A stretch of DNA of 64,000 nucleotides from Himantopus leucocephalus (GCA_003993805.1 RSEF01000005.1:36290142-36354141), one strand, 5' to 3'. Shown: positions 25,809 through 39,929, counted from the stretch's first letter. Numbers and translations: made by a program. The notes: generated from the sequence alone by a model not told the origin.

Positions 25809-25845
25809 AGGGGCCTCCAGAGGTCCCTTGCAACTGCAAAGGAAC
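25809..25845 (+). mobile_element. Possible CR1 3'-end remnant
   Basis: GGCCTCCAGAGGTCCCTTGC resembles the CR1 3' text GACCTCCAGAGGTCCCTTCC, but both flanks have lost similarity and the terminal octamer repeats are absent. Weak call. Confidence 0.4.
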
Positions 25846-28527
25846 ATTTTTCTTTTTTGAAATAGAAAATCCGTTTTTTTTTCATAATTATTTTAGGAAA
25901 AATAATAATATTTTAATTTTTACAGATGAAGCTTCTCATTTCTTTAGGAAGCCTTTTTGCTTTGACTAGATATGCATGCACACAATGCCTAGATAAACTA
26001 TGCATTTGTTGGGAAGAGTTAAATCCTAAAAATGGTAACATGTTCCTTCTTTTAGAAGTCAGCACATCCCTACTTGAAAGCCAATACTCCTAACTTTTAG
26101 ATTTTAAAAGTGCAAGTGTGCTCCATCCTAAACCCTCTTTGACTAAGGTCTGTGCATTGAACTTAAGTTTTGTCATGCCTTTTACTATCTGCACCCTCCC
26201 GCCCATTTCTTTCAGGCTTAAAGACGAAACACATGTTAGAGGCTTTTTCTTTCTGGGCACATCACTGAGCTGCTGTAGGTCTTGTCTGGTTACCATAATG
26301 ACATGTAATTGCAGTCCTTCACTTTTGAAGTTTACCCTGTCTCAAGAGTAATGGCACTGACAGGAGGGGGGATGTTATACTGTAAAAAAGCCAAACCTGT
26401 TGTGAACTATTTTAAGAAAATTCCTTTAGTCACCAGTCCTTAGTACCAGAAGTGTAGTATTCTGACTCCATCATGTTTTCAACTGATTCCAGGAGGACAC
26501 AACTCTCCCCTGCAGGAACTGACCTTGTGCCAGTGACATCAATGGAAACATTGCCATCGACGTTATTGGGAATTGGATCAGATGCACAGTTTGCACCAGC
26601 CATGTGATAGCTGTAGGTAATGTCATTTTTCTTATCACATTAGTAGTTTCTAGAGTAAAGCACAAGTTAAGACTTGTGTCTTGCAATGGATATGGTGAGC
26701 CAGTATTGAAATATGGTGATTGATAATTTTGTTCCTTTGAGAAAGCCTAGGCAGTGATTTTTTTTTTTTCTAACTTAATTGGACTAGTAGAAGGCAATCT
26801 AGCAGAGCCAATAGCAATCAATGCAGTTAAAAATGAAACTGTGCATAAAAATGGCAGAATACATTAATGTAAATAGCTGTTTTTTACTGGTCATAATCTT
26901 CAAATGGCACAAAGCTTAGACTTAATAGCTACATGCTTTGACAAAACAGTTCGAGCAGCAAACTAAGAAATGCCTTTTTTTGGGTACTTGAGCTTTGAAC
27001 AAACCAGCAAAGTGATTTCTGAACTAGAGCAAAACCTAATTCTGGCATTGAGTTTCAGGCCAACATCTGGACTGCAAACTGCAGTTCAACATAAACTGCC
27101 TAACTTCTGTAGGTATTGAGCAAAAGCTATGCCGGACTCCAGTACTGGAATCCAAGTGCTCTCACCCAAATTTGCAGAATATTTCAGCCAGAGGTAGTGA
27201 TGTTGTTAATTTATTATTTCACTGAGGATCTTGAATGTTCTCTCAGCCAAGCACTTTTAATGTCAATAGCCAGGTACTAAATGCTTTTGTTTTTACATAA
27301 GGACTTTTTGTACCAACACACACGTTTGCACTCTTGCCTCTGGATTGTTATGTGGCAATTCTCACTTTTCCATAAGACTGTACTGGAATATAAATATGAA
27401 CTATTCTGTGTTACTGGCCAATACAAAATACATAAGTTTTGAGAAAATTTTGAGAGTCACATGTTCAGACCTTCCTTGAGAAAACTTTAGTAGACCACTA
27501 TTCTCCTTCTACTATCAGAAAAGCTTTTATACAGAAAAAATATTTAACTTTCACTGTCCAGCAAGAATTCATTAATATTTTTCAGCCACTCTGCTGTTTT
27601 TGGTGCTTACAGGTGCAGGCATGCTCAGGTATTTGTGTTCATGGTTTCACAGTGGCAAAGAGGAGCTACATTAACAGTATTTCTGTTGGGAAGATTGAGA
27701 ATATTGTAGGGAACGCACAGACTAAATTCCAGTCTTAAAGGTGAATGAACGAGTTCTCCCACTGGTGGGTGAAAAATAAGTGAGTTTTGATAGTCTTTTC
27801 ATGGGCAATATATGTTTCTTACTATTTTGCTAAAGTAAATTCTTCATAATTCACTACTGTATACTTCTGTACGTAAGAAATATTTCCACATCTCAGATGA
27901 AGATGCTATAACTGTATTTTAATGAAATCTTGCATTACTTAGACTACATCACTTTTACCAAATGCACTGTTGAACATTTACAAGTATACTATGAAGTACT
28001 ATCATAACAAAATTATACTTGTCAAACAAATGAATAAAGTGCATTTTAAGACTCATTACTCTGTTTTTAATTGTATTTGTTCACTTACTTACTACATTAA
28101 GTCATAAAACACCATAATCTGTGATGGAGCTTCCAGCCAGAAAAATTACTACATTTTTACTGTATGAATTTTATGAGATTTTTTTGTTTGTTTGTTTTTT
28201 GAAACTTTCTTAGGCACTAAAGGCTTTGGTAATATCAGTACAAATACATTAATGTCTAAGTTTCTGTTATAGGCTACAATATAGTTTGATTTCTGATCAC
28301 GGACAAAATTCAAGTTCCATATTTTGTCATATTGATAACTCAACTTGATCAACTTAATATTATGGATCTCTAAAGTCTCTTAAAACAGTGCAATAATGAA
28401 TGTAGGTTGTCATGAGTAATGAAGGAAGAGTCTCTGATACTAACAGTGTCAGTTGGAAAGAAAGATCTGGTTTTAAAGATTATTCCTTATGATCTTAATT
28501 TTATTGTCATGAACCCTTGTAATTATA

Positions 28528-28564
28528 AAATAAGATGCTAGAAATTGAAATAAGATGCTAGAAA
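28528..28564. repeat. Tandem duplication, 20-bp period
   Basis: AAATAAGATGCTAGAAA is present at 28528-28544 and 28548-28564 with a 3-base spacer, giving a 20-bp period. Small local duplication. Confidence 0.9.
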
Positions 28565-31500
28565 CTATTCAGCAAATTCTCTGTAATTCCCACAAGCAAT
28601 TTTGTTGATTTTAATTATGATTCCTCTGATCATATATGAAAATGAAATTAATTTCTTAGAGAACTGGGAGCAAATATGCTAATAAAAATTTAACAAGCAG
28701 CTGAATATTCCTGTTCAAAGAATATGGGGTTTTTTTACTTAATTTAAAAATGAAAGGAAGATATTTGGTTACTTGTGTATATACACTATTAAAGAATTTT
28801 TCCCAGATTTTGAAAAATCTCTCTTCCGCTTGATAGCGATTACTCCCTCAGAACAGTGTGTAGATGGAACATAACTAATTCAATAAAAATATAAGATTTG
28901 AAATTTTAAGCTGGTGATTGAAATTCACAGAATTAAATTATCACCAGTGCAAAATGTTTTAATTGGAACTGCACAGTCCCAGCACAAAAATCTACAAGTA
29001 TCCTGAATGGGACACAAACTAACAAAAGGAAAGTAACGCCTTGGCTGCAAGTTCAGATTCAGAGCTCTTAACCAGCTTTTGGGCCATGGTTCTTTCACTC
29101 CCGAAATAGCATTTTGTTTAAAAACTCTGAATTTTCATGTTAGGAACTCAGTGCGGCCCATTTGCCGTGTGTATGCAAAAGTTCCCCTGTATAGGGCAGA
29201 ACACAAAATAGGTAGTTTTGTATCTATGAAATGGCACATTGCTCTGTGCGATGTAAACAACAGATGATTGTGAGCAGCTAATTGTGATCCATAGTGATGC
29301 TGTTCTTACTAGCCAGAGACAAGCATATTCATTAACCTTGACAAAGCACTGCTAAATGACATCTTGAATTTGTCTGCCAATATGGGCTACAATTATCAAA
29401 TCAATTGGCTTTGCAGAAAATCAGTTCCTATTCTTCTTCATGGCTCTTTTCTGTTGGCACTACCTGTGCAATTTTGGCCTTGCCAAACCCTCCTTTGATG
29501 GGGGAGCTCCCGACATTTTATTAAGAAGCATATTTTCAGAAATATGGCTTGAAAACAAGGACCTGAAAATAAAGGAAACATTATTACAAAATAAAAACTA
29601 AGTTCAATATTCACATGTGCAATTCCTAGCATCAGTTGTTATTGTGCATACTTAATTTCTGAATATGAAGAGTGAAAACTGTTTTCCTGGTCATGAATGA
29701 AATGAGGTTGAACAGACATGATTTTCCCCTCCTAAGCAGGCCAATTACAGTTGTTTCTTAGAATGGTAATTTTATACTTTTATGACAGGATGTACAGGTC
29801 TGTAGTTAATTAAACATGTTACTATAGGTATGCATATATTTATTACAAATTAAATTCTGCACATATTTTACATGTAAACTAATTGATCAATAGACAATGA
29901 AAGTTGTCTGTTGTTCATTTTAGTGGCCAGCTCAGTCCAAACCATGACAAAAGTGAATAATAATCACTGTCTTGTGGCAATGGATAACAAGTTCTTCATG
30001 GAAATTGGTTATAATCTCTGAAAGTCATTACTGAAGTTACATGTTGCTGTAAACATTCATTCTTGTTTAAGAACTCTTAAATGGTTGTAATAATGTTTAC
30101 TTAATCTCTATTTAGTTCACTGTGGAGTATTTAAAATCTTATTTGGCATACAGTATTGAGAAGGCAATCATGAAACATGTCCTTGGTTTTTTAGTCATTG
30201 CCACAGGAGAAAGTTCAGCTGCTAGTACGTGGTAACAATTCTTTTGTTTTGTTATGTAAGCGCCAATTTCAGGTCAATGATTTTATTGTGCTTTTGTTTG
30301 AGAAGCATATTTTTTATCTTCCTGATTAATCTTTGGATAACTTTTAAAAAGGCATTTAACCCTCATATTAAAATTTTTGAACTTCCCTTGACTGCTATCA
30401 GCAGCCTGCCTGCCCTCCATGGTGCTCAGTCAGCATCTTCAGATTCAGCACTTTCTGTCATTGATTGATAGAAGACACTTTCCCAGTTACTGAGTCAGAC
30501 ACATCAGGGAGAGACAGACAGGCTGCAGAAGAAAATTTAATCAAGCAAAAGTAATTTGGAACTAGAATTTGCTACAAAGTATATAAAATTTCTAAATATT
30601 GCTTAGTTGATAGTGGGTATTTAATGCAAAAATTTAAATGAAAGTACTCTAAAGCACACCTTTTTAAAAATGATAACATAGTGTACAAAACAAAACAGTG
30701 AATCATAGGGGCTGGATTTGCTGTCATTATATTCAAAAGTGCCTTTGATTTTACCATATTGTAACTAAGTATGTCAGCAATGAATTTGATACACAGTACG
30801 CGCTCGTCTCGCTGATGATTCCATTAACATGTAGTGGCTTTCAATAAATGGATTAGTGAACTCTGTCCAGGTTCCAGCAGAAGCATGGTTCATGATTCCA
30901 GTGGTGCAACAACACAATAGTCAACACAAAAATTTAGATAAGCGCCTGTGATAAAACTGCTTTCTCATTCTAAAGGAACTATTTCATTGCAAAGGTGAGT
31001 TCATGGTCTGCACCTAGCTCCCTAGGGAAGGGGAGAAGGAAAGAAAAGAAGAGACAGTGATCACTGCAGCTAGATTCCCAGGGCTGAGCTGCCGCAGGTC
31101 TTTTATTCTAGCTAAAGTTTTTGTTCACTATTTTCAGAGCAACTTGAAAAAGGTCAATGAAGGCTTCCAGCAGTTGGTTCGGTCCAAATATCTAGTTGTT
31201 CTCATCTGGCCACTAGCAGCGTAATCTGTTCTGCAAACACCATCCCTTAATATGGGGAACCCCATTGGAACATACTTTTTCTGAGAGAAACTCCAAATTT
31301 ACTTACATTCTAAAAACTTAAGAAATGTATCAGGGATCCACAACATTGTTAAGAATAAACAATATATTTTTCTCAACTGTATATGCTTGGAAAAGGAAAG
31401 TGCTCAGTCCTATCTAATATGTACAAATAAACTGTATGCTATTATGATTTTTCAGTCCAAAATATTTTCTTGAGTGCAAGAACAGTGTATCGCATTCTTT

Positions 31501-31772
31501 ATGGCCATTGACCAAACTTTCTGTACATTTTAACATCAAGGAAACATTGAGAGGCCAAGAGTTCAAAACAATTTACTTTTCCATGTAAATTTAGGAAATA
31601 CTGGGGTTTTTTTCTGATTTGGAAGGCAAGCAGTAATGTTAAATTTCTGAAAGCTATTCTTTTTGTTCTATTTTCTCTCTAAGAAAAATCAAACTGTAAT
31701 TCAGTACTGTTCTTCTAGTTTTGTTTATGTTTCTGCTGTAATATCTTGGCATCACAAGGTAAGCACTATTGC

Positions 31773-31798
31773 TTTTTNTTTTTTTTTTTTTGGGGGGG
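31773..31798. repeat. T-tract with N followed by G7
   Basis: T5, one N at 31778, T13, then G7. Like the A/C junction at 25671-25702 this is a homopolymer join that the assembly did not resolve, so lengths are unreliable. Confidence 0.85.
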
Positions 31799-33340
31799 AG
31801 TAATGGCTAATTGTCCAGATATGCTTAAAAGTCTGTAGATACAGGTTTGTTGGCGGTGTGTAGGCTGACAATTGGCTTTAGGATAATGCTTTCACTTTTC
31901 AAATAGCTCTCAGCAGCTATATGCATGCAGGTGTGGCATTGAATGTATACTTGTCTCATTTTATGTTAGCAGTACAATTCCCAACTATTTTTAAAATGTC
32001 CATTACGGGGTGTTTCAAAAGGGCTATGAAATATGCTATCCATCTTCAACGTAGTGTCTTTATAGAGATGTTCAAGTTAATCTTTTGGTAGCTGCACACA
32101 CAGAAAGGATTAGCTTTTTGTGCTCCTTTAAAAATCTGTATTAATTATGACTGCTACGAAAAGGAGAGTTGATGCTTGATGGAAACAAGCAAAGAAGAGT
32201 TCGCTATAGTTTTAAGTGATAGACAAAAAGAAGTTTAGGCTAAATTCCCAGATACTTTGTCTTTCAGATATATAAAACCTGCCAGATTCTACATGTATGC
32301 AGAGTTTTATCTTCACTGAGTATTTTTCAGGAGCAGGATTTAAGACTACAGACAGTCAGATTCTACAGTCTACTCTATCTGGTTTGTTCTTGGTGCTTTC
32401 CTGAATGATGTGATATGCTTACTATCCATGTACATTCATGTTAATGTTCCTAGGACCTATTCTGATTTACATTTACATAATCTATCCATACTGGTAGAGT
32501 ACTTAGATGCATTGAAGTACATTCATCAACCAGTACAATCTTGTCACTTAGCCAAGTGTGACACAGAGGTCCATTTGGCAGCAGAGTAGATTTGAGATGC
32601 AAAGTTGTTAAGGAAAAGAGAAACAAAACAGAGAAAAACCTCACGGTAATACAAAATCACTTCTCATAAACACATTTGCATTAAAATGCACAATAAACCC
32701 AAACCACAATAGGCACAAAATGCAACAAAATACTCAACAACAAAATCAATAAAAACAAACAAGCTAAGCAACAAAATGAGTAAACAACAATTAGAGCATT
32801 TAACAAGCAGGGATAGATAGTCTGAGTTCCTAAGCTTTATATTAGGCAATGATAATTTGAGCTTTAGAATGCTTTCATCTTCCTGCCACTTCCAATCTTA
32901 CTGCGGAATTGTACATGACATTAAAATTTATCTAGTGAGATAGCACTCCCAATGTGAATTTTTAAAATACAATCATGAATAACCTTATTTTAGCTCTTTG
33001 ATTATTTATCTTTCCAAGTAGATGGAGCAAAATCATGTCTATCTACTCAATCTAGATGATTTCTGATGATCATTGCTCAAACTTCTACGCAATCTCTTGT
33101 TCAAATCAATTCATTAACTCTACTGTACCTCCCCGTCCATATCAAACAAGATGCACTTCTAAAAAATCTTTACTGTTTGAAAAAAAAGTGAACTGTATAG
33201 TGCAGTATTTTCCAAACTTATGGAATCAGGACTGTTCTTTTCTATTAAATTTGACGCTGAAATCCTGGTCTTTCTGAGTGGCCCTAACCCTGGACAGTGG
33301 TCCTAGCAGTACCAGTTGTTGGTCTTGTGTCACAGCATCC

Positions 33341-33432
33341 TGTCCCTTCACTTCATAGAGCTATATGGTCCTCCCACTGTCTGCTAACAGNTGTCCCTTC
33401 ACTTCATATGGTCCTCCCACTGTCTGCTAACA
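33341..33432. other. Probable false duplication across single N
   Basis: TGTCCCTTCACTTCATA ... CTGTCTGCTAACA occurs at 33341-33389 and again at 33392-33432, separated by one N at 33391. The copies agree except that the first carries 8 extra bases (AGAGCTAT). The pattern suggests two contig ends carrying the same locus placed side by side instead of merged. Confidence 0.8.
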
Positions 33433-34582
33433 ACAGATTTGCAGGGCACATGGGTCTCCACTGCCCTTCTAGAATATTTTTAATGCTTTTTAGCACTCAA
33501 ATGTAATTTGACGTAAGCTTTGACAGTCAATGGTATAGAGCATTTCTCTTTCTGCTTCTTGCATGTGTTCCAGACTTGGTATTTACATCAATGCTTTATT
33601 TGTTAAAATAGGCTGTCAGTTGCCTAAATATCCAGAAGAATATCCATATTCCTGTTTTCAGAGGTTCATTTGCAATGTAATAAAAAGGAGTAGACGAGGT
33701 CTCAGAATATTGTATTTCATCATTTTAGATTTATGGTGATGTATTCTATCTAAACTTTCAGCCCTGTAGGATTGGTATTAGCAGCTGCAGGCAAAAGACA
33801 GGGTTTTTTTGAAGACCTCACTCATTTTGTTGATGTAGTAAGATTTTATTGCAGTTGTAGTAAATTAGTAATAATAATTTCTGCAAATGCAAAACAGTAA
33901 ATGAATAAAATGCATGTCATGATGATTTTTAGATTTTGGCAGTTACTTTGAAATAAAGACTACAGGTCAAGTGTTAAATTGTAAGTAGTAAAGCTGGTAA
34001 ACCGTATGCATTGTACGTTCTTTTATTTCTCTCAGAACCACTGTACCTTAACACACTTCAGTTTCCAGAGCCAAATTACATGATATCATTTGTCCTTTAT
34101 ACATGCAATAGTCTGGAAAATTGAAAATGCAAGATTCTCAGGTATTCCAGATATTCCCAAACTTATATATATGAACATTTCTTGCTTTTTTCATATGTAT
34201 ATGAACATATATTCTCAAATATTTCCCTCAAACAGCAGTTACACCTGCTTATCACTTGATTCAGTAAATTTCCAGTTTCATATAGTGTATTATTTTTGCT
34301 TTTTATTTATGCACAAGGTTGCATACTATTTTTCAAATTAAATATGCTTATTCTGTGGCATTATATGCAAAAGAAGAATGTCCTACGCTAATTTTTCTTT
34401 TTCTGCTTTAAACCTAATTTTGTTGCAATTATGTTCATACAGATGCTATTTCCCCCCCTTTTAAAAGCTATACAATTCAATACTTCATCAAATTCACAGT
34501 AAGCGATAAAGCAGTAAAAACTTAATGTATTGGAATTTTTTAATGGTATAATGTTACTCTTCATTGCGTATTTTCTCTGTTA
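33433..34582. other. AT-rich DNA without a recognisable gene
   Basis: Nothing identifiable up to the 100-N gap. Confidence 0.5.
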
Positions 34583-34682
34583 NNNNNNNNNNNNNNNNNN
34601 NNNNNNNNNNNNNNNNNNNNNNNNNNNNNNNNNNNNNNNNNNNNNNNNNNNNNNNNNNNNNNNNNNNNNNNNNNNNNNNNNN
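34583..34682. other. Assembly gap, 100 N
   Basis: Exactly 100 unknown bases, a placeholder of unknown true size. Flanks (TTCTCTGTTA and ACAACTGAAG) are ordinary sequence and give no hint of what is missing. Confidence 0.98.
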
Positions 34683-36829
34683 ACAACTGAAGCTGTTGAC
34701 CACTCCAAAACTTGGACATTGCTTTGTGCAAATGATAGAACTATCATTTTTAATTAAAGAAAAGATTTGGAGGGAAATTATGACAATTTTAGTGCAGCTA
34801 ATAAGTTTTGAAGATTCTGTACAGTTATTTACTCTGCTGTTCAATAAAAAATATTGTTACTATAGAAACTACTAAATCACATGATTTATGCACTATTTGG
34901 AAGAGATAGGTTTCTCTTTACAGAAAGATACAGGTATGTCATTTGAGCTGTAGAATTTATATGTTTATATCACTAAAAACAGAATGCCAACAACAGATTA
35001 CCATGGATTTTAAGAAAAGAATGTTGTTTACTTGAAGGAAATAATGGCAAACTATTTTTCAAACTGTGGGTTGTCATATGTTTTTCTTTAAACCTCTTAG
35101 ATTCTTTACATTTATACTAGAAACTTTATGTTCTAATTGATTCTACATTAGAACCTAAGCTTTATTTTAAAACTGAAATAAAGAAAAATAACTTCTTTTC
35201 TGTTCCTAATGGGTTCTTTGTATCTTTATGATATCAAGATTTTAAGAGGAATGATTAAAAAAGGAAGCTGGAAGGCAAAAGTAATGAAATAAGAATAATT
35301 TTCTGAATGCAAGAGACTTATAAGAGAATTGAATTGTCAAAGAGCTACCTATCAAAATAAAGGAGCAGGAAGGGAAATTTACAAAGGTTAAGAGTATGTG
35401 GAGAAGCTTGAAATTTTATTCAAGCCAAGGTAGTATTGCTCAGAAATTGTGAATCTGACCCAAGAGAAGCATTAGCTAAATAAGTGGTAAGGGTGAGATG
35501 CATAAGGGGTAGTTAGGAAACCTATCTGAAGATTTATAGTCTAATTAGAATTCTACTGATTTTAAAATGTTTTTGGATCAGGTCTCTGAGCACAGTCTCA
35601 ACTGGAAATGGTAACTTGCTAGGTCAGTATTTCTGCCATTGTTGTCGCCAATTATCTTTCTCTGACCATTCCTATGAATAACTAATGCCATTAAATAGTT
35701 AGAATAATGCTCATCATTCCCAGCTGCCTCTAATGAGTTCCAGCCTGAAAGTGATATCCTTGCAGCAAGGACACACAGGAAGATGACCCATCAGAGTTAA
35801 CTTTGCCACTGTTTTTTCACAGTAAGGTCAATATTCCTCCCTGTTTCTTCAGATTTTATTATGCCTTTCTAGTGGTATACTTGGGCACTCTCTTTACTTC
35901 TTAAGCTCTCATTTCTTATTCACCTTTATCTGATGAATAAAACAGAAGGATATGGAAATGCAGTAGAACGTGGCCAGAAAACAAGCATGATTAAGCAGTA
36001 GGTAAAATCTTGGACAACATTGTGGTTGAACATGCACTATGGACACAGCTTGAATAGTTGCTATTGTATGTATGTACCCCTTCAACCCCCAAGCAACGCC
36101 CCAAAAATTATTTTTTGGGAAACATAGTTGGAATAGGAGTTCAGTTTTTACTAGATCTTTTGCAGGAACAAAATTAAATTTCCCCCCATTCAACTTCTAT
36201 AGTAAGAGGAGCACATTATGGTATCGGAAAAAGTATGTGAAGCTATTGTTTGAGTTGCAATTATAACAATACTCCAACAAATTAGGGCAAAAATATGTAT
36301 ACAAATTCTATGGCATCCTTCTGTGTACTCTCTTCTTTTGATGATGTTTATATAAATATCTTAAAAAATCTGCCTGTTGATATTCTGCAAGTTAACAAAT
36401 CTGTGTGACTATTATATTCTAGAATATGTTTTAAATATTTGTTAGCCAATTGCAGCAAAGCCTTTCATTCAAATCCAAGGAAGTTTAGTAGGTCTCTAAG
36501 TATGCGTATGTTTTCTGTATTTTTTTGTATATGGATGTCTCAAGATTCATATTGTGTACGTACATCATGGTAGGTGTCATGGTAAAGAAAACACTGGTTT
36601 TTAAAAGCACCCTCCATTATGGGCATGTTATTTTCATTTCAAGTAAACTAGATGATCCCAGTTTCTAGACATTGTTGACACACAGCTGACACCCTCTGTA
36701 AAAGTTTGAACCATAGATGTGATATTCAAAAGCTAAATATGTCTGGATGGTCCTCAGATCTTAAGTGTGAAATTCAGGATCCCAGATCTGGATGTATATC
36801 TCAGGATGCATCTTAACTCAGGTTTGGAT
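34683..36829. other. AT-rich DNA without a recognisable gene
   Basis: No exon or known repeat recognised. Confidence 0.5.
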
Positions 36830-37075
36830 GGGATGTTTACATGTTCCATCCCTTCTTTCTCATTTGCTTTTCATGTGATTCCAGGGTCCAGATGAACGAG
36901 GACTTATGTGTTGACTCTTGTCCCAGAATTTAAATATAGCCTAAGTGAACTNCGGGATGTTTACATGTTCCATCCCTTCTTTCTCATTTACTTTTCATGT
37001 GATTCCAGGGTCCAGATGAACGAGGACTTACGTGTTGACTCTTGTCCCAGAATTTAAATATAGCCTAAGTGAACT
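36830..37075. other. Probable false duplication across single N
   Basis: A 122-bp block at 36830-36951 is repeated at 36954-37075, separated by an N at 36952 and one extra base. Only two differences are visible, both transitions (G/A in the TTTRCTTTTC segment and T/C in GACTTAYGTG). Equal length, near identity and the N between them point to two unmerged haplotype or contig ends, not a biological tandem repeat. Confidence 0.85.
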
Positions 37076-38719
37076 CTTTTTTACTATAGACAAGGGAGCT
37101 GTGGAATTCCTTGCTAAAGGGATTGTGATTGCAGGACACAAGTCTAAGAAAAAAATGGGAAGTGCTCTAAAAAGACCTATTTTGCGTTGCTCAGCACCAG
37201 GGTGCACTAATCATCAGTAGGACATACACTATGATCATGCAAAAAATATTGGGCTAGACAGGTCGTGGAACAGAAACACCACGGCCATGCTTTTGTTTGT
37301 GTGCATAGCTCTGAAATCATGTGTAATGGTTATTGTATTGCTAGGGTGGAGGTTGTCTCCGTTCCCTGGAATAAATGGGGAAGTTTGGTCAGAGCAGTGG
37401 GTGAATATGAACTACCCTTTTGACCTGATGAGGAAGCAATCCCACCTTTAATTTTGCACCTCTCCCTGCAAAGGCATTGCAGTCTTATTAAAGCTTTGAG
37501 GTTGGGACTTTACTGACGTGTTTGTTCAGTCTTATTCTTCACTTAGTCATGGACTGTTAGCTCTTAATTAGTTTTCTAGGTGTATTTGAAGTTGGACTTT
37601 AGAGTAAGTTGCTTTTTTTTTGAGTAAATCTTTTGATTAAGCCAACTTCTGAAAGGAATTGCCTTAATAAATGTTTTTATATGTAATATATTGTATTTTG
37701 ATCTCATATTATATATGTCCCATTTGTTGATTGGAGATTGTTGCAATAAATCAACTTTTTTTAATACAGGCACAAAACCAGCATATCCTCATTAGATTAC
37801 AATAATTTTGTAGAATAACATTTAACTCAGATTTTCATTAAAACTACTTTTTAATCATTTTATTTCTTTTAATTCAAAAAGGAAAAAAACCTTTTCCATC
37901 TGTTCTTCCCTATTTGCTTTCTCCTTTGCTTTCTCCTTTCAAACAATTTTGCCCTTCTGTTTTGCCAAAAATAGTTATACTTAGCTAGCTAAAGAATGAA
38001 GCTACTGTGCAACTTGCCACATCTCATGAAATTGGTTGCTGTTCTTGGTATTGTTTTATTACTGAGCCACAAAGGACATATTTGAGCTTAATTTTTCCTG
38101 CACTCCTGTTATAGAGGTTGTTTTGCATATTTCATGTATGATGGCTTGTTAATGGAAAACTAGATAATATTTTAAGAGCATAGAAAATCACCTCATTTAG
38201 AATATCATTATCTTACTTATCATTACTAAAAGCTGTATTCATGATTTTAAACAGTTTCAATACTATTTATTTTTTTCTTTGAAACTGAGCTGCCTGCAGT
38301 GGCCGGAGTCAATCTCCATGGTAATGGAATGATTAGAGGGTAAAACTTAGAAATCTCATTCCTAAAGTCTATGAGATTTTTTTTTTCCCTTAAATCTAAT
38401 TGAGAAAGAGATCATAATTAAAGATTCACAAAAGCAATTGCAAACTTAGTTTTTCTGAGTGAAAGAGAAGTCTTACTCTTAGTTGCATTTCCTGTTGAAT
38501 ATTTCTTTTTTTAAAACTGCGTATAATTTTCTTTATTAAAACAGAGACTATAAAGTCAGTGATAGATACGATGAATCTTGACAAACTGAAGATTTTATCT
38601 ATGTACTAAAGAAAATACCATTAAGAGCCTAAGGTATTGGGGCCTAACTGAACCAGTTGAAAAACTTATGCAAGCAGTACTTGTTAAAGGTTAGACAGTC
38701 AAACTCATGAGACACTTCA
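37076..38719. other. AT-rich DNA without a recognisable gene
   Basis: No gene. A 12-bp unit (TTTGCTTTCTCC) repeats about twice near 37914-37938. Confidence 0.5.
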
Positions 38720-39060
38720 TGAGGTTTCCATGAGAAATCTGTCCAGAGTCCAGTCCAATTTTGTATTTTAATGGATTATTTGGATGATGGGATAGGGAGG
38801 ATGCAAATTTCCAAATGACACAAGGCTGGGAGGGGCTGCACACCTGTCAGAAGTCAAGATGCAAATTTGAAATGAACATAAAATAATGATAAATGATTTA
38901 AAGTAAATGATTGTAATTACATTAGGGCAAGTGTGAGATTTTTATTTAGAAAAAAAACAATTCCATAAGTGCAAAGTGAAGATTATCGGTGTACTGATAG
39001 TTTTGTGGAGCAGGATCTAGAGACACTGAGTACAACATCATGCTGTGATGGAAGAGAACT
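38720..39060 (+). mobile_element. Ancient CR1 reverse-transcriptase fragment
   Basis: GTCCAGTCCAATTTTG is followed by GGATTATTTGGATGATGGGA and CCAAATGACACAAGGCTGGG, which correspond to the CR1 RT region that reads roughly 'VL FNIFINDLDDGI ... FADDTRLGG'. Later GTGGAGCAGGATCTAGAGAC (39006-39025) resembles the 'EKDLG' region, and AACATCATGCTGTGATGG follows it. Stops and indels are frequent, so this is a very old relic. Confidence 0.7.
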
Positions 39061-39929
39061 TTCATAGTAGGCTACAGAAGTAACAATATTTTATTTAATA
39101 TTTTGAAAATATTTTATCTCTTCAGTACAAACGATACCTTGAGCTGAAACAGAACAAGACACAGAAAATAAAAATAATAATTAGAGCTCCAGAAAACATT
39201 ATATTTATCCAGTCAATTTGGAAGAACATGGGTACGCGCAATCTAGAGACAAAATCACACAAATACCCGGCCACTTAGGTGTTCAAAGTTGTGGAAACTC
39301 CCGAGGGGGTAAGAACTGTTCTTTATGTTTATTGGGGATAGGATGAGAAGCACTTGGGCTTACATAGCCAAAACAATACCCGACTTTAGGAAAGCAAAAC
39401 GTTCAGTGAGATTATTTAGGGATATTGTGAAATACTTGTTGTTGGACATTTTTAGACAATACAAACAAATAAGAAATGTGAGGAATGATTGATGCCATAT
39501 TGCTGCAGGCAAACGGACAAAGCAGACAATCGCATCAGAGTACTTTCCTCTTACTAATGTAAGTAAGGTCAGCAATTCAGTTAGAAAACAAAAATATGGT
39601 GCTTGTATATAAAAAGGAGAAAAATAATATAGGCATTACAAGCTAAATTGGTCACATCTTAGCAGCATGTAAAACAGAACAGAATTTGAAGAAAATAACT
39701 TAATTCGGAGGACTAAAATGCTACAGCAGATTATGGAAGAGGATTGTAGGAAACTAACTTAATTTTTCAAGAAATTATGGCAAATTTCACTTCCAAGGAC
39801 TATAGGAAGGTATATAAGATGGTGCCACAAAATATTAGTGAGACCACCACCATTAGAGGTAAATGAGTAGGAGCCTGATCGTGTGGACATACAGTTATAA
39901 TTCCTTAAAAAGCAGTCTTGAGGCCAACA
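39061..39929. other. AT-rich sequence between CR1 relics
   Basis: No clear identity. It may be further decayed CR1, or an insertion between the relics on either side. Confidence 0.4.

Larger units (their letters stand above)
25846..33340. other. AT-rich DNA without a recognisable gene
   Basis: About 7.5 kb without a supported exon or recognisable transposon. Minor structures: a TTTG-type run at 28181-28200, a 20-bp tandem duplication at 28528-28564, a tight CpG cluster at 30799-30811, and a T-run/G7 junction with an N at 31773-31798. Confidence 0.5.

Noticed and set aside
36830..37075. Biological tandem repeat or segmental duplication
   Set aside because: The N exactly at the junction, the equal copy lengths and the recurrence of the same pattern at two other single Ns favour an assembly artefact.
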